Source of the DNA: Clostridium cibarium
GTDB lineage: Bacteria; Bacillota; Clostridia; Clostridiales; Clostridiaceae
Direction: 5' to 3'
Length of the DNA: 64,000 nucleotides
Assembly (NCBI RefSeq): GCF_014836335.1
Contig: NZ_JACSRA010000004.1
Span: 121,743-185,742, forward strand
The position numbers and the translations under genes are program-made. This document shows, piece by piece, positions 52,961 to 63,964 of the stretch. The notes below the pieces were generated by a model. It did not search any database. It was not told where the DNA came from and was given only the letters and a program-made list of their open reading frames with translations. The stretch's first letter is position 1. The number at the start of each line of letters is the position of its first letter.

Positions 52961-53940
52961 TGGAAGTGATTAATATTAAAGGGTATGGAGCGTATGCGCC
53001 ACCCCTTGTAGTATCAAATGAAGATCTTAGTAAAATCGTAGATACTAGCAATGAATGGATTGTAACTAGAACTGGAATTGAGGAAAGAAGAATTTCTCAG
53101 GGAGAAGATACATCTATGTTAGCTACAAAAGCGGCTCAAATAGCGTTAAGTAGAGCAGATGTGTTGGCAGAAGAGATTGATTTGATAGTAGTTGCAACAA
53201 TAACTCCGGATATGGCTACGCCATCTGTTGCGTGTATGGTCCAGAAAGCTACAGGAGCTAAAAATGCTATGGCCTTTGATGTTAGTGCAGCATGCTCTGG
53301 GTTTATTTATGGATTAGAAATTGCCTTTTCCATGATGAATAATAATAGTAAGTTTAAAAAAGCTATTGTTATTGGGGCAGAAGTGCTTTCGAAAATATTA
53401 GATTGGGAAGACAGAAGTACTTGTGTATTATTTGGAGATGGTGCAGGGGCAGTAGTTTTATCAAAAGAAGAATCAGATGAAAATAAGGTTGTAAGCTTTT
53501 ATTCATTATCTGAGGGGGAAAAAGGCGATGCTCTTTGTTCAGGATCTTTTGATGTGCTTAATCCGTTTGTTGAAAACCCTATAGTTAAAAATAAAAAGGT
53601 AGCAATGGATGGAAAAGAAGTATTTAAGTTTGCTTCAACTGCAATGGTTAATTCTATCAAAGAATTACTAAAGGTAAATAATCTTTCTTTAGATGAAATT
53701 GATTATTTAGTACCTCATCAAGCTAATATAAGAATAATAGAATATGCAGCTAAGAAGCTTGGAGTGGGTATAGAAAAATTTTATATAAACTTACAAAAGT
53801 ATGGAAATACTTCGTCGGCAACTATTCCACTTGCATTAAATGAGATGTATGAAGCTGGAATGCTGACAAAAGGAAAGAAACTGATAATGGTTGGTTTCGG
53901 TGGTGGCTTAACATTTGGTTCAACATTGATTGAATTATAA
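52960..53940 (+). CDS. fabH: 3-oxoacyl-ACP synthase III
   Basis: 326 residues. Condenses acetyl-CoA (or a branched primer) with malonyl-ACP to start each chain. Triad: Cys112 in VSAACSGF, His in LVPHQANIRI, Asn in YGNTSSATIP. Start GYGAYAPP and TGIEERRI are typical. Translationally coupled to the regulator. Confidence 0.96.
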   Translation: MEVINIKGYGAYAPPLVVSNEDLSKIVDTSNEWIVTRTGIEERRISQGEDTSMLATKAAQIALSRADVLAEEIDLIVVATITPDMATPSVACMVQKATGAKNAMAFDVSAACSGFIYGLEIAFSMMNNNSKFKKAIVIGAEVLSKILDWEDRSTCVLFGDGAGAVVLSKEESDENKVVSFYSLSEGEKGDALCSGSFDVLNPFVENPIVKNKKVAMDGKEVFKFASTAMVNSIKELLKVNNLSLDEIDYLVPHQANIRIIEYAAKKLGVGIEKFYINLQKYGNTSSATIPLALNEMYEAGMLTKGKKLIMVGFGGGLTFGSTLIEL

Positions 53941-53989
53941 ATATAAATTTTTAGTTAGGAATTATTTGATTTTTTAGGAGGATTTTAAA

Positions 53990-54214
53990 ATGATATTTGA
54001 AGAAATTAGAGAAGTAATATGTGAACAATTAGAGGTATCAAAGGAGGAAGTTTTATTAGATACTACTTTTGAAGATTTAGGAGCAGATTCGTTAGATTTA
54101 TTCCAAGTAGTTATTGAAATAGAAGAGAAGTATGGAATACAACTTGAAGATGCAGAAAAGATTAAAAGTGTTAGAGACGCAGTTAATTACGTAGAAGCAC
54201 AAGTTAAGGCATAA
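53990..54214 (+). CDS. acpP: Acyl carrier protein
   Basis: 74 residues, acidic four-helix protein. The 4'-phosphopantetheine attachment Ser34 is in LGADSLDLF; EEKYGIQL follows as in ACPs. Carries growing chains for all Fab enzymes. TTAGGAGG precedes the ATG. Followed by a terminator-like hairpin inside the operon. Confidence 0.96.
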   Translation: MIFEEIREVICEQLEVSKEEVLLDTTFEDLGADSLDLFQVVIEIEEKYGIQLEDAEKIKSVRDAVNYVEAQVKA

Positions 54215-54229
54215 TAAAATATTTTACTT

Positions 54230-54274
54230 AATAAATCGGGGGTTAAAAGTTAGTTTCCCGATTTATTATTTATT
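54230..54274 (+). terminator. Internal terminator-like hairpin after acpP
   Basis: AATAAATCGGG (54230-54240) and CCCGATTTATT (54257-54267) are perfectly complementary; ATTTATTTG follows. Partial termination or RNA processing here would raise fabH-acpP transcript relative to the rest. Confidence 0.65.
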
Positions 54275-54320
54275 TGAAATTAGATTGTTTAATATAGTAG
54301 GGATTTAGGAGGATATTTTA

Positions 54321-55262
54321 ATGAAGAGTAGTAGGATTTGTGAATTGTTTAATATACAATATCCAATAATTCAAGGAGGAATGGCTTGGATTGCAGATTC
54401 ATCCTTGGCTGCAGCAGTTAGTGAAGCTGGAGGGCTTGGTATAATAACTGGAACAGCACCTATTGAATGGATTAGAAGTGAAATAAGAAAAACAAAAGAG
54501 CTTACTGACAAACCTTTTGGAGTAAATATAATGTTAATGATGCCAAATGCTGATGATGTGGCAAAATTAGTATGTGAAGAAAAAGTACCTGTAGTTACAA
54601 CTGGTGCAGGAAGTCCAGCGAAATATATGGATATGTGGAAAGAACATGGAATTAAAGTTGTTCCAGTAGTTGCTTCTGTTGCACTAGCAAAGAGGATGGA
54701 GAAAGCTGGAGCTGATGCCATAATAGCTGAAGGAACTGAATCAGGTGGACATATAGGTCAATTAACAACAATGGCTTTAGTGCCGCAAGTGGTTGATGCT
54801 GTTGAAATACCAGTTTTAGCAGCAGGAGGAATTGGCGATGGAAGAGGAATGGCAGCAAGTTTTATGCTTGGAGCTGAAGGGGTACAGATTGGTACAAGAT
54901 TCTTAGTAGCTAATGAATGTACAGTTCATGAAAATTATAAAGCTAAAGTTATTAAAGCAAAAGATATTGATACAGATGTGACTGGTAAATCTACAGGACA
55001 TCCAGTTAGAGTTATAAAAAATAAAATGTCAAAGCAGTATTTAAAATTAGAGATGAAGGATGTAACGCCAGAAGAACTAGAAGCTTTAGGAGCTGGAGCA
55101 TTAAGAAAAGCTGCAGTAGAGGGCGATGTAGATAATGGATCAGTTATGGCTGGTCAAATATCAGGACTTATAAAAGAAGAGCAAAGTGCAAAAGAAATTA
55201 TTGAAGAAATTATAAATGAAACAAATGAAATATTAAGATATTTTGGAGGACAAAATGAATAA
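54321..55262 (+). CDS. fabK: Enoyl-ACP reductase II (FMN)
   Basis: 313 residues, flavin TIM barrel. PIIQGGMAWIADSSLAAAVSEAGG, GVNIMLMMP, EGTESGGHIG (with the conserved His), AAGGIGDGRG and GAEGVQIGTRF match FabK. It completes each elongation round and replaces triclosan-sensitive FabI. TTAGGAGG precedes the ATG. Confidence 0.95.
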   Translation: MKSSRICELFNIQYPIIQGGMAWIADSSLAAAVSEAGGLGIITGTAPIEWIRSEIRKTKELTDKPFGVNIMLMMPNADDVAKLVCEEKVPVVTTGAGSPAKYMDMWKEHGIKVVPVVASVALAKRMEKAGADAIIAEGTESGGHIGQLTTMALVPQVVDAVEIPVLAAGGIGDGRGMAASFMLGAEGVQIGTRFLVANECTVHENYKAKVIKAKDIDTDVTGKSTGHPVRVIKNKMSKQYLKLEMKDVTPEELEALGAGALRKAAVEGDVDNGSVMAGQISGLIKEEQSAKEIIEEIINETNEILRYFGGQNE

Positions 55263-56190
55263 TAAAGTAGCTTTTTTGTTTGCAGGGCAGGGAGCACAAT
55301 ATGTTGGAATGGCTAAAGAGTTATATGACAATATTCCAGAGTGCAAAGAGATTTTCGATAAAGGAGAAGAAATTCTAAAGATGCCTATTAAAGATTTAAT
55401 ATTTAATGGGCCAGAAGAAGAACTAATGCTTACTGAAAATGCTCAACCGGCTATCGTATTAACAGAGCTGGCTATATTAAAAGCATTGAAAGATAGAGGA
55501 GTAGAATGTAATTCTTCTGCAGGACTTTCTCTTGGAGAATATGTATCATTAATAAATGATGGTGTATTGAGTTTTGAAGATGGATTATTACTTGTAAAAG
55601 AAAGAGGAAGAATTATGGGGTGTGCCCTCCCAAAAGGACTTGGGAAAATGGCAGCTATAATGAGACTAGATGATGAAAAAGTTGAAAAACTAATAAGTCA
55701 AGCTAAAACTTTTGGAGTATGCGAAGGAGCAAACTATAATTGTCCAGGGCAAGTTGTAATTGCAGGGGAGAATGAGGCGATAGAAAAAGCTGTTGAAATA
55801 GCGAAAGATTTTGGTGGAAAAGGAATAGAGCTTAAAGTAAGTGGACCATTTCATAGTTCATTATTGAAAGATGCAAGTGATAAATTCTATGAAACTATTG
55901 AAGGTGTTAATGTAAATAAACTACAAGGTAAGGTATATTCAAATATTAAGGGTGAATTATATAGAGAAGATGATGATATAAGGTTATTATTAAAAAACCA
56001 TATAATGTCACCAGTTTATTTTGAGAAAATTATCAGAAATATGATTAATGATGGTGTTGATACTTTTGTAGAAATTGGACCAGGAAAAGCTTTAAGAGGT
56101 TTTGTGAAAAAAATTGACAGGAGTGCCAATGTATTGAATGTTGAAGATTTACAATCATTAAATAATACATTAGATATGTTAATAAAATAG
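55255..56190 (+). CDS. fabD: Malonyl-CoA:ACP transacylase
   Basis: 311 residues. Loads malonate on [14 protein letters not shown] at the start, nucleophile Ser92 in GLSLGEY, later GPFHSSLL with the catalytic His, and [12 protein letters not shown]. The ATG at 55255 (TGGAGG upstream) overlaps the fabK stop by 8 bases. Confidence 0.95.
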   Translation: MNNKVAFLFAGQGAQYVGMAKELYDNIPECKEIFDKGEEILKMPIKDLIFNGPEEELMLTENAQPAIVLTELAILKALKDRGVECNSSAGLSLGEYVSLINDGVLSFEDGLLLVKERGRIMGCALPKGLGKMAAIMRLDDEKVEKLISQAKTFGVCEGANYNCPGQVVIAGENEAIEKAVEIAKDFGGKGIELKVSGPFHSSLLKDASDKFYETIEGVNVNKLQGKVYSNIKGELYREDDDIRLLLKNHIMSPVYFEKIIRNMINDGVDTFVEIGPGKALRGFVKKIDRSANVLNVEDLQSLNNTLDMLIK

Positions 56191-56206
56191 ATTAGGAGGT
56201 TTTTCT

Positions 56207-56947
56207 ATGTTAACTGGAAAATGTGCAATTGTAACAGGTGGAGCCAAAGGAATAGGAAGAGCTATAGCTATAAAACTTGCATCATTAGGTGCAAACATAG
56301 TTCTTAATTACAGAAGTAGTGAAGAAAAAGCTATAGAAGTGGAAAATGAAATTAAGGAATTAGGTGTTGAAGTATTAAGAGTTAAGGGTGATATCAGCAA
56401 TATTGAGGATGTCGAAAACCTAATTAACAAAGCAAAAGAGAAATTTGGAAAAATAGATATAATGATAAATAATGCAGGGATAACTAAAGATACTTTAATC
56501 TTAAGAATGAGTAAAGATGATTTTGATTCAGTAATTGATGTTAATCTAAAGGGAGTATTTAATTGCCTAAAAGTTATAACTCCAGTTATGGTTAAGCAAA
56601 GAAGTGGAAGAATAATAAATATGTCTTCTGTGGTTGGATTAGTTGGTAATGCAGGGCAAGTAAATTATGCAGCTTCTAAAGCAGGGGTTATAGGAATGAC
56701 TAAATCACTTGCAAAAGAAATTGGAGCAAGAGGGATAACAGTAAATGCTGTTGCACCAGGATTTATAGAAACAGATATGACTGAAGTTTTAGGCGACAAA
56801 TTTAAAGAAGAAGCTAAGAAAGAAATTCCACTAAAGAGATTAGGTAAACCAGAAGATGTAGCAGAGGTTGTTGCTTTCCTTACAAGTGATGGCGCTAGTT
56901 ATGTAACAGGGCAAGTTATTAATGTAGACGGCGGAATGGTTATGTAG
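56207..56947 (+). CDS. fabG: 3-oxoacyl-ACP reductase
   Basis: 246 residues, short-chain dehydrogenase. NADPH motif [18 protein letters not shown], catalytic Ser in [16 protein letters not shown] (Tyr/Lys), and ending [14 protein letters not shown]. Second step of elongation. TTAGGAGG precedes the ATG. Confidence 0.96.
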   Translation: MLTGKCAIVTGGAKGIGRAIAIKLASLGANIVLNYRSSEEKAIEVENEIKELGVEVLRVKGDISNIEDVENLINKAKEKFGKIDIMINNAGITKDTLILRMSKDDFDSVIDVNLKGVFNCLKVITPVMVKQRSGRIINMSSVVGLVGNAGQVNYAASKAGVIGMTKSLAKEIGARGITVNAVAPGFIETDMTEVLGDKFKEEAKKEIPLKRLGKPEDVAEVVAFLTSDGASYVTGQVINVDGGMVM

Positions 56948-56956
56948 GAGGATATT

Positions 56957-58195
56957 ATGAGTAGAAAAGTTGTAATCACAGGAATGGGAGCTGTAACACC
57001 AATAGGAAATAATGTAGAAACTTATTGGAACAGTGTAAAAGAAGGTAAACTTGGAATAGACTATATTAAAAATTTAGACAGCGAAAATCTTGATGTAAAA
57101 ATAGCAGGGGAAGTAAAAGATTTTAGTCCAGAAGAACTTATAGGAAAAAAGGAAGCTAGAAGACTTGATAGATTTACTCAATTTGCATTAGTAGCAGCAG
57201 ATGAAGCTATAAAGAATTCAGGATTAGATTTAGAAAAAGTAGATAAAAAGAGATTTGGAGTTTATGTAGGTTCTGGTATAGGTGGTCTTATGACTATAGA
57301 CGCAGATATAAGAAAGCATGAAAATAGCACTAATAAGAGAGTTTCTCCATTTTTTATAACAATGGCTATAGTAAATTTAGTAGCAGGAAATATAGCAATA
57401 AGATATGGAGCAAAGGGACCATGTACTTCTATGGTTACAGCTTGCGCTACTGGGAATAATAATATAGGTGAAGCTTTTAGATTAATTAAAAACGGATATG
57501 CAGATGTTATGATAGCAGGAGGAAGTGAAGCTTCTATCACACCTATAGGTCTTGGTGGATTCTATAGCATGAAAGCTTTAAGTCCAACTGAAGATCCAAT
57601 TAGAGCATCAATTCCATTCGATAAAGATAGAAATGGATTTGTAATGGGTGAAGGTGGAGCTGTCCTTGTACTTGAAACTGAGGAATCAGCAGTAAAGAGA
57701 GGTGCTACAATACTTGCAGAGATAGTTGGGTATGGAAGTACTTGTGACGCTTATCATATAACAAGTCCAGATCCAGAAGGTGAAGGTGCAGCTGATGCTA
57801 TGTTAGATGCTATTGCTGAAGCAGGAATAGCTAAAGAAGAAGTATCATATATTAATGCACATGGAACATCTACGCCATTAAATGATAAATATGAAACAAT
57901 TGCAATAAAGAAAGCATTAGGTGAACATGCTTATAAAGTACCAGTTTCTTCAACTAAATCTATGACAGGACATTTATTAGGTGGAGCTGGAGCTATTGAA
58001 GCAGTTGTTTGTGTAAAATCTCTTATGGATGGTTTTGTTCCAGCAACTATAGGATTAAAGAATGTAGATGAAGGATTAGATTTAGATTATGTACCAAATA
58101 TTGGTAGAAAGCAAGAATTAAAATATGTTTTATCTAATTCGTTAGGATTTGGAGGACATAATGCTACATTACTTTTCAAAAAGTGGGAAAAGTAG
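56957..58195 (+). CDS. fabF: 3-oxoacyl-ACP synthase II
   Basis: 412 residues. Elongation condensing enzyme. Nucleophile Cys in [14 protein letters not shown], His in [11 protein letters not shown] and in [27 protein letters not shown] start is typical. GGAGG precedes the ATG 9 bases after fabG. Confidence 0.96.
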   Translation: MSRKVVITGMGAVTPIGNNVETYWNSVKEGKLGIDYIKNLDSENLDVKIAGEVKDFSPEELIGKKEARRLDRFTQFALVAADEAIKNSGLDLEKVDKKRFGVYVGSGIGGLMTIDADIRKHENSTNKRVSPFFITMAIVNLVAGNIAIRYGAKGPCTSMVTACATGNNNIGEAFRLIKNGYADVMIAGGSEASITPIGLGGFYSMKALSPTEDPIRASIPFDKDRNGFVMGEGGAVLVLETEESAVKRGATILAEIVGYGSTCDAYHITSPDPEGEGAADAMLDAIAEAGIAKEEVSYINAHGTSTPLNDKYETIAIKKALGEHAYKVPVSSTKSMTGHLLGGAGAIEAVVCVKSLMDGFVPATIGLKNVDEGLDLDYVPNIGRKQELKYVLSNSLGFGGHNATLLFKKWEK

Positions 58196-58209
58196 TAGGA
58201 GGTAATAAA

Positions 58210-58710
58210 ATGAATTTTAAAGAAGTTAAAGAGTTAATAGATACAATTAATTCATCAGATATAGCACTATTTGAAATAAAGACAGAAAATATTGAAATAA
58301 AAATGGATAAATCTTTTAGTAGAGGTAATAGTGTAGAAAAAAAGACAGTTACAGATGAAAATTTAGTTGTTAAATCAAAAGAAACAAATAAAGAAACAAA
58401 TGTTGAAAAGGAACTTAAACCTGATACTTCGCTAAAGGTCTCAGAAGAAACAATTGAAAATGATGAGGAGTTAACTGTAATTAAATCTCCTATGGTGGGA
58501 ACGTACTATAGTGCTTCATCACCAGATAGTGATGCTTTTGCAAAGGTTGGCGATAACATTAATGTAGGAGATACATTATGTATAATTGAAGCTATGAAAC
58601 TAATGAACGAGATTGAAGCTGAAGTTAAAGGTACTATTAAAAAAGTCTTAGTGAAAGATGGAGAAATGGTAGAATACGGTCAACCTATCTTCATGGTTAA
58701 GGAGGATTAA
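58210..58710 (+). CDS. accB: Biotin carboxyl carrier protein of acetyl-CoA carboxylase
   Basis: 166 residues. Charged, low-complexity N-terminal and linker region (to about 90), then a biotinyl domain with the biotin-attachment Lys in [12 protein letters not shown]. The frame runs back into fabF, but AGGAGGT before ATG 58210 is decisive. Works with AccC, AccD and AccA. Confidence 0.95.
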   Translation: MNFKEVKELIDTINSSDIALFEIKTENIEIKMDKSFSRGNSVEKKTVTDENLVVKSKETNKETNVEKELKPDTSLKVSEETIENDEELTVIKSPMVGTYYSASSPDSDAFAKVGDNINVGDTLCIIEAMKLMNEIEAEVKGTIKKVLVKDGEMVEYGQPIFMVKED

Positions 58711-58712
58711 TT

Positions 58713-59135
58713 ATGATGGGTATAAAAGAAATACAAGAAATATTGCCTCATAGATATCCATTTCTATTAGTTGATAGAGTTACAGAAGTTATTGAAGGAA
58801 AAAGCGTTAAGGGATATAAAAATGTTACTATGAATGAACCTTTTTTCCAAGGACATTTTCCAGGTGAGCCAATAATGCCAGGAGTACTTGTATTAGAAGC
58901 ATTAGCTCAAGTTGGAGGCATAGCTATATTGCAAATGGATCAATATAAAGGAAAGATTCCTTTATTTGCTGGAGCAGATAAAGTTAGATGGAGAAAGCAA
59001 GTTGTGCCAGGAGATAAATTAGAATTAAGTTGCGAAATAATAAAGTTGAGAGGCCCTATTGGAATTGGAAAAGGTATAGCTACTGTTGAAGGCAAGATAG
59101 CCTGTGAAGCAGAGATAATGTTTGCAATAGGATAG
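58713..59135 (+). CDS. fabZ: 3-hydroxyacyl-ACP dehydratase
   Basis: 140 residues, hot-dog fold. [14 protein letters not shown], catalytic His in [21 protein letters not shown] with the following Glu, as in FabZ. Third step of elongation; FabA is absent here. The start is Met 58713 or 58716 after AAGGAGG. Confidence 0.95.
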   Translation: MMGIKEIQEILPHRYPFLLVDRVTEVIEGKSVKGYKNVTMNEPFFQGHFPGEPIMPGVLVLEALAQVGGIAILQMDQYKGKIPLFAGADKVRWRKQVVPGDKLELSCEIIKLRGPIGIGKGIATVEGKIACEAEIMFAIG

Positions 59136-59144
59136 GTGGATAAA

Positions 59145-60497
59145 ATGTTTAAGAAAATACTTATTGCCAATAGAGGAGAAATAGCCGTTAGAATAATTAG
59201 AGCTTGTAGAGAAATGGGAATTTTAACAGTAGCTGTTTATTCTGATATTGATAAAGAAGCTCTTCATACTCAACTTGCAGATGAAGCAGTATGTATTGGA
59301 CCTGCAGCAGCTAAAGATAGTTATTTAAATGAAGCAAATATAATTAGTGCTTGTGTTTTAACAGGTGCTGAGGCTATACATCCAGGTTTTGGTTTCTTAT
59401 CAGAAAACTCAAAGTTTGCTAAGATGTGTCAAGAGTGTAATATCACATTTATAGGACCGGATTACACTTCAATCGAACTTATGGGAAATAAGGCTGCAGC
59501 AAGAAGACTTATGAAAGAAGCTGGAGTTCCTGTTGTTCCAGGATTTGAAGGTGTAATCGATAATGAAGACCATGGTGTTAGCATTGCAAAAGAAATTGGA
59601 TATCCTGTAATGATAAAAGCATCAGCTGGCGGTGGTGGAAAGGGAATCAGAATTGCCTTTAATGAAGAAGAGTTTAGAAAAGGCTTTAATACAGCAAAAG
59701 CAGAGGCAAAAGCATGTTTTGGTGATGATACTCTTTATATTGAAAAGTTTGTTGAAAAACCAAGGCATATTGAGTTTCAAGTTTTAGCAGATGAACATGG
59801 GAATGTAATTCATTTAGGAGAAAGAGAATGTTCCCTTCAAAGAAAAAATCAAAAAGTATTAGAAGAAGCACCATCAACATTTCTATCTGAAGAATTAAGA
59901 AATGAAATGGGTGAAATAGCTAAAAGAGCTGCAAAAGCAGCTAATTATAAGAATGCAGGAACCATTGAATTTTTAGTAGATAAACATTGTAATTATTATT
60001 TTATGGAAATGAATACAAGAATTCAAGTTGAGCATCCTATTACAGAAATGATTACTCGTGTTGATATAGTAAAGGAACAGTTGAAAATAGCAGCTGGACT
60101 TCCACTTGAATTAGCACAAGAAGACATTAAGCTTAGAGGACATGCAATTGAATGTAGAATAAATGCTGAAGATCCAAGTAAAAATTTTATGCCATGTCCA
60201 GGAAAAATAGAAGAATTATATGTTCCTGGTGGTATGGGAATAAGATTGGATTCAGCTGCATATTGTGGATATAAAATACCACATTGTTATGATTCTATGA
60301 TTGCTAAGCTTATAGCATTTGGCCAAGATAGGGATGAAGCTATTATAAAGATGAAAAGAGCTCTAGGTGAATTCGGTGTTGGTGGAGTAAAAACAAATAT
60401 TGATTTTCAATATTCGCTTTTAGAACAAGAAGAATTTTTAAAAGGAGAATATGATACTTCTTTTATCGGAGAAAAGATGGTGATTGGAAATGCTTAA
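59145..60497 (+). CDS. accC: Biotin carboxylase of acetyl-CoA carboxylase
   Basis: 450 residues, ATP-grasp. [34 protein letters not shown] (glycine-rich ATP loop), [29 protein letters not shown]. Carboxylates biotin on AccB. ATG chosen behind TAGGTGG; GTG at 59136 overlaps that site. Ends within accD. Confidence 0.96.
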   Translation: MFKKILIANRGEIAVRIIRACREMGILTVAVYSDIDKEALHTQLADEAVCIGPAAAKDSYLNEANIISACVLTGAEAIHPGFGFLSENSKFAKMCQECNITFIGPDYTSIELMGNKAAARRLMKEAGVPVVPGFEGVIDNEDHGVSIAKEIGYPVMIKASAGGGGKGIRIAFNEEEFRKGFNTAKAEAKACFGDDTLYIEKFVEKPRHIEFQVLADEHGNVIHLGERECSLQRKNQKVLEEAPSTFLSEELRNEMGEIAKRAAKAANYKNAGTIEFLVDKHCNYYFMEMNTRIQVEHPITEMITRVDIVKEQLKIAAGLPLELAQEDIKLRGHAIECRINAEDPSKNFMPCPGKIEELYVPGGMGIRLDSAAYCGYKIPHCYDSMIAKLIAFGQDRDEAIIKMKRALGEFGVGGVKTNIDFQYSLLEQEEFLKGEYDTSFIGEKMVIGNA

Positions 60498-61356
60498 GGA
60501 TTTATTTAAAAAGAGTCAGTATGCTACTGTAAAGAACATTAGTAGAGATAGCGAAGATAAACCCAATATTCCTTCTGGGCTATGGGCAAAATGTGATAAG
60601 TGCGGAAGTATTATCTATAAAGAAGATTTAATCAGTAATTATTATGTTTGCACTAGTTGTAAAAATCATCTTAGAATAAAAGCTAGCACGAGGATTGAGT
60701 TGTTCTTTGATAAAGGTTCATTTAGAGCTTATGGAGAAGAGATAAAAACATCAAATCCATTGAAGTTTAAAGGATATGAAGAAAAAGTTGTTAAAGGAAA
60801 AAAGAGTACTGATAGTAGTGAGGCGGTAGTTACAGGAATTGCTAAGGTAAATGGAATTGAAGTAGCTACAGCAGTTATGGATAGCTTTTTTATGATGGGA
60901 AGCATGGGATCTGTAGTTGGTGAAAGAATTACATCTATAGTTGAATATGCAACTGAAAACAGATTGCCATTAATTATATTTACTACTTCAGGTGGAGCAA
61001 GAATGCAAGAAGGAATTATTTCACTTATGCAAATGGCAAAGGTAAGTGCAGCTATTGCAAAACATGATGATGCAGGACTATTGTATATCACTGTTTTGAC
61101 TGATCCAACAACTGGAGGTGTCACTGCTAGTTTTGCTATGGAAGGCGATATTATAATTAGTGAACCTAATGCTTTAGTCGGATTTGCAGGAAGAAGAGTA
61201 ATTGAAGATACAATAAAGGAAGTTTTACCTGATGATTTCCAAAAGGCTGAATTTTTATTAAAAAAAGGATTTATAGATACTATTATAGATAGAAGAAACT
61301 TAAGAAAAGAAATTTATAATATTTTGTCTATACATGAGGTGAAGAATTATGGGTAG
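60490..61356 (+). CDS. accD: Acetyl-CoA carboxylase carboxyltransferase beta subunit
   Basis: 288 residues. N-terminal zinc ribbon ([16 protein letters not shown] near 34-57), then a crotonase-fold carboxyltransferase domain with [10 protein letters not shown] and [17 protein letters not shown]. Overlaps accC by 8 bases and accA by 8 bases. Confidence 0.95.
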   Translation: MLKDLFKKSQYATVKNISRDSEDKPNIPSGLWAKCDKCGSIIYKEDLISNYYVCTSCKNHLRIKASTRIELFFDKGSFRAYGEEIKTSNPLKFKGYEEKVVKGKKSTDSSEAVVTGIAKVNGIEVATAVMDSFFMMGSMGSVVGERITSIVEYATENRLPLIIFTTSGGARMQEGIISLMQMAKVSAAIAKHDDAGLLYITVLTDPTTGGVTASFAMEGDIIISEPNALVGFAGRRVIEDTIKEVLPDDFQKAEFLLKKGFIDTIIDRRNLRKEIYNILSIHEVKNYG

Positions 61357-62164
61357 AGATATTATAAAAGCAACAGCTTGGGATAAGGTAAATATTGCTA
61401 GACATAAAGAAAGACCTACTGGAGCATTTTATATAGAAAATATATTTAATAATTTTTTAGAATTGCATGGAGATAGATTGTTTGGAGATGATGGAGCAGT
61501 AATAGGTGGAATAGCTACTATTGAAGGTAGACCTGTTACAGTTATATCTATATCAAAGGGAGCTAATACTAAAGAAAATATACAGAGAAATTTTGGTATG
61601 CCAAAGCCGGAAGGGTATAGAAAAGCTTTAAGACTTATGAAAAATGCAGAAAAATTTAAGAGACCAGTAATCTGTTTTATCGATACTCCAGGAGCTTTCT
61701 GTGGAGTTGATGCTGAAGAAAGAGGGCAGGGTGAAGCAATTGCAAGAAATTTGCTTGAAATGAGTAGGCTTAAAACTCCAATAATATCAGTTTTAATGGG
61801 AGAAGGAGGAAGTGGTGGTGCACTTGCATTAGGTGTTGCTGATAGAGTCTTAATGCTTGAAAACTCTATATATTCAATACTTTCACCAGAAGGGTTTGCT
61901 TCTATACTGTGGAAAGATGGAAGTAAAGCTAAGGAAGCTGCTGAAGTTATGAAAATAACTGCAGAGAACTTAAAGCAATATAACATAATTGATAAAGTTA
62001 TATCTGAGCCAAGAGGCGGAGCTCATAAGAATCCTATAAAAATGGTTGAGATACTAAAAAGTGTTATAGTAGAAGAATTAAAATATTTGAGCAAATCATC
62101 AATAGATGAAATTGTATCAGAAAGATACAAGAAATTTAGACATATGGGAAATTTTAATTCCTAG
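61349..62164 (+). CDS. accA: Acetyl-CoA carboxylase carboxyltransferase alpha subunit
   Basis: 271 residues. Transfers carboxylate from biotin to acetyl-CoA with Acc[60 protein letters not shown] and [12 protein letters not shown] are diagnostic. Shorter at the N terminus than E. coli AccA (about 319), normal for clostridia. Last gene of the operon. Confidence 0.96.
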   Translation: MGRDIIKATAWDKVNIARHKERPTGAFYIENIFNNFLELHGDRLFGDDGAVIGGIATIEGRPVTVISISKGANTKENIQRNFGMPKPEGYRKALRLMKNAEKFKRPVICFIDTPGAFCGVDAEERGQGEAIARNLLEMSRLKTPIISVLMGEGGSGGALALGVADRVLMLENSIYSILSPEGFASILWKDGSKAKEAAEVMKITAENLKQYNIIDKVISEPRGGAHKNPIKMVEILKSVIVEELKYLSKSSIDEIVSERYKKFRHMGNFNS

Positions 62165-62169
62165 AAATT

Positions 62170-62213
62170 AACCTTTCAAATTTAAGAGCATAACTTAAAT
62201 TTGAAAGGTTTTT
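62170..62213 (+). terminator. Terminator of the fatty-acid operon
   Basis: AACCTTTCAAATTTAAG and CTTAAATTTGAAAGGTT form a 17-bp perfect stem with a T run. Strong end of the fab-acc transcript. Confidence 0.92.
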
Positions 62214-62381
62214 GCCTTCTAAATACATAAAATGAAAGATTAAAGGAAAGTTGTCCAGAGTTTAGAAAATGATTAGGAAGTTTTAAAAAATACAAGATTT
62301 TCTTTAATAAAAAATATCCAAGATAAATTATTTTTATGGTATTATATAAGAAGAGAATAACATATAAAAAAGGATGATGAT

Positions 62382-63314
62382 ATGGATATTGAGCTGAGAA
62401 GTAAGGTTGATTTACTTTCTGAGAATTATAGAGAGGTAAAAAAAGTTTTAAGATGGTATGGGAGAAGATTAAATATAGTTGAAGCACTTTTGTATGGTAG
62501 AACAGATAAAGAAATTGATTTAAAAAAAGTGAAGGAAGTTAGAAGATATTTAGATTTAGTAACTTCAAGAGAAATTAATTTTACCAAGAAGTTTAAAAAT
62601 ATATTCTCAATTTTGATAAATGAAAATAAGGAATACAAAAAAGTATATGGAGATACTCTTGAAGTTTATAAGCATTTAATTTCTAAAGGATTTTTAGAAG
62701 AAGAAATTACTTTGTTTTCTTCATTTATGTTAGCAAATAGATTTTGTGATGAAGAATTAGATAGTAAATTACAGAGATTATTAGAAGTTAAGAATGCGTT
62801 AAATGGCGATGATTATATTGGATATGCATTGTTAGCAACAACTAGTAAACCAATTGATGTTATTAAAAACGAGTTTAATTTAGTATCAGAAAATATAAGA
62901 CAAGCAGGAAATTGTAATGAAGATATGATAAAAAGTCTTACATTTTCTCTTATTTTAGAAGATAAAGAAATTGAAAAGAAGGTAGAAAAAGCATTTGAAA
63001 TAGTGTGTAACATAAAAAGTGAAATGTCTTTTTTACCATTTGATGCTTATCCTTTATTAGGATTAGCGGCTATGTTAATAGATGATTCGGAGAACTTTTC
63101 TAAAGAAATTAAAGATGTTTATGATATGGTAAATGAGAAAAAAACTTTTAAGTTCTTTTTAAATAAAGAGCTGAAATTGCTTTTTTCAATAGGAATAGTT
63201 CTAGATAGGTATATAGAGGAAGTAAAGGCTGATCTAATTGATATAAGTATTAATGATGAAATGAACATTCTATTAACATTAGAAGAATGTATAGTTTTTT
63301 CAGTTTGTCGCTAA
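62382..63314 (+). CDS. DUF4003-like protein
   Basis: 310 residues, all helical, soluble, with a Lys/Glu-rich surface. Consistent in length and helix pattern with DUF4003 proteins of Firmicutes (GDDYIGYALLATTSKPIDVI, FLPFDAYPLLGLAAMLIDD), whose function is unknown. Family assignment is tentative. Preceded by a weak AAAGGATGATGAT site. Own transcription likely, as a strong terminator precedes it. Confidence 0.55.
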   Translation: MDIELRSKVDLLSENYREVKKVLRWYGRRLNIVEALLYGRTDKEIDLKKVKEVRRYLDLVTSREINFTKKFKNIFSILINENKEYKKVYGDTLEVYKHLISKGFLEEEITLFSSFMLANRFCDEELDSKLQRLLEVKNALNGDDYIGYALLATTSKPIDVIKNEFNLVSENIRQAGNCNEDMIKSLTFSLILEDKEIEKKVEKAFEIVCNIKSEMSFLPFDAYPLLGLAAMLIDDSENFSKEIKDVYDMVNEKKTFKFFLNKELKLLFSIGIVLDRYIEEVKADLIDISINDEMNILLTLEECIVFSVCR

Positions 63315-63343
63315 AATTTTATTTTACGAATGGAGATAAATAA

Positions 63344-63760
63344 ATGAGTGGTGAGACTAGTACTCAAGTTGCAAAAATTGCAACAAGAATGGCTATTAGT
63401 AGTAGAGAAGAAGAAGAATTCCTTAAGAATGAGTATGCAAAGTTGTCTGCAAAGGTTACAGCTGTAAATATAGGTGGAAATATAAATGAGTCAATTCATA
63501 AAATATTAGAAAGAGCATTGGTTGCATCAAAGAGAAATGGACTTATTCGAGAAGAACATCTTCATGAAGGTGCTGTAATAGGTGCTACTAGGGATGCTCT
63601 AATGCAAATAAGTACTAGAGCCAATGGACAAAATGTAGGTGGTAAAGTTGGTATTGCAAGAAAAGGTGAACATATTTCTGTATGCATATTTTTAAGTATA
63701 GGGCTTCTGCATTTAGATGAAGTTGTTATTGGTATAGGACATAGATCCTTGCCAGAATAG
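63344..63760 (+). CDS. hutP: HutP-family RNA-binding antiterminator
   Basis: 138 residues. Matches HutP, which binds L-histidine and Mg2+ and then a UAG-repeat RNA to prevent termination in the Bacillus hut operon. REEHLHEGAVIGATRDALMQ (His72, His74) and the terminal IGIGHRSLPE (His133) contain metal and histidine ligands of the family. No hut genes are in view, so the target may be elsewhere. GGAG lies before the ATG. Confidence 0.87.
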   Translation: MSGETSTQVAKIATRMAISSREEEEFLKNEYAKLSAKVTAVNIGGNINESIHKILERALVASKRNGLIREEHLHEGAVIGATRDALMQISTRANGQNVGGKVGIARKGEHISVCIFLSIGLLHLDEVVIGIGHRSLPE

Positions 63761-63772
63761 TTAGATAGAAAT

Positions 63773-63808
63773 AAAAAAGATTAGGATTATAATCCTGATC
63801 TTTTTTTT
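63773..63808 (+). terminator. Intrinsic terminator
   Basis: AAAAGATTAGGATT and AATCCTGATCTTTT form a near-perfect stem followed by eight T. It ends the hutP transcript. Confidence 0.88.
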
Positions 63809-63883
63809 GTAAAAAATACAAAAGGTGATTTCTATAGATTTAATTAAATTATAAATAAAATTCAAAAATGATCAAAATATATC

Positions 63884-63912
63884 TTGACTATAATGAATTA
63901 TGCAATTAATAT
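63884..63912 (+). promoter_or_regulatory. Outward-facing sigma-A promoter
   Basis: TTGACT (63884-63889), 17 bases, TAATAT (63907-63912). No gene follows within the window, so it drives something beyond position 64000 with a leader longer than 80 bases. Confidence 0.6.
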
Positions 63913-63950
63913 ATAAAAGACAAAAACTAATAGTTAAGTATTTTTAAATA

Positions 63951-63964
63951 TGAAAACGTTTATT
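63951..63964. promoter_or_regulatory. Candidate CcpA (cre) site
   Basis: TGAAAACGTTTATT matches the cre pattern TGNAANCGNNNNCA except near the last C. It sits about 32 bases downstream of the predicted start, a place where CcpA blocks elongation. Confidence 0.45.

Noticed and set aside
61429..61986. 185-codon minus-strand open frame
   Set aside because: Shadow of accA, which has diagnostic motifs on the plus strand.
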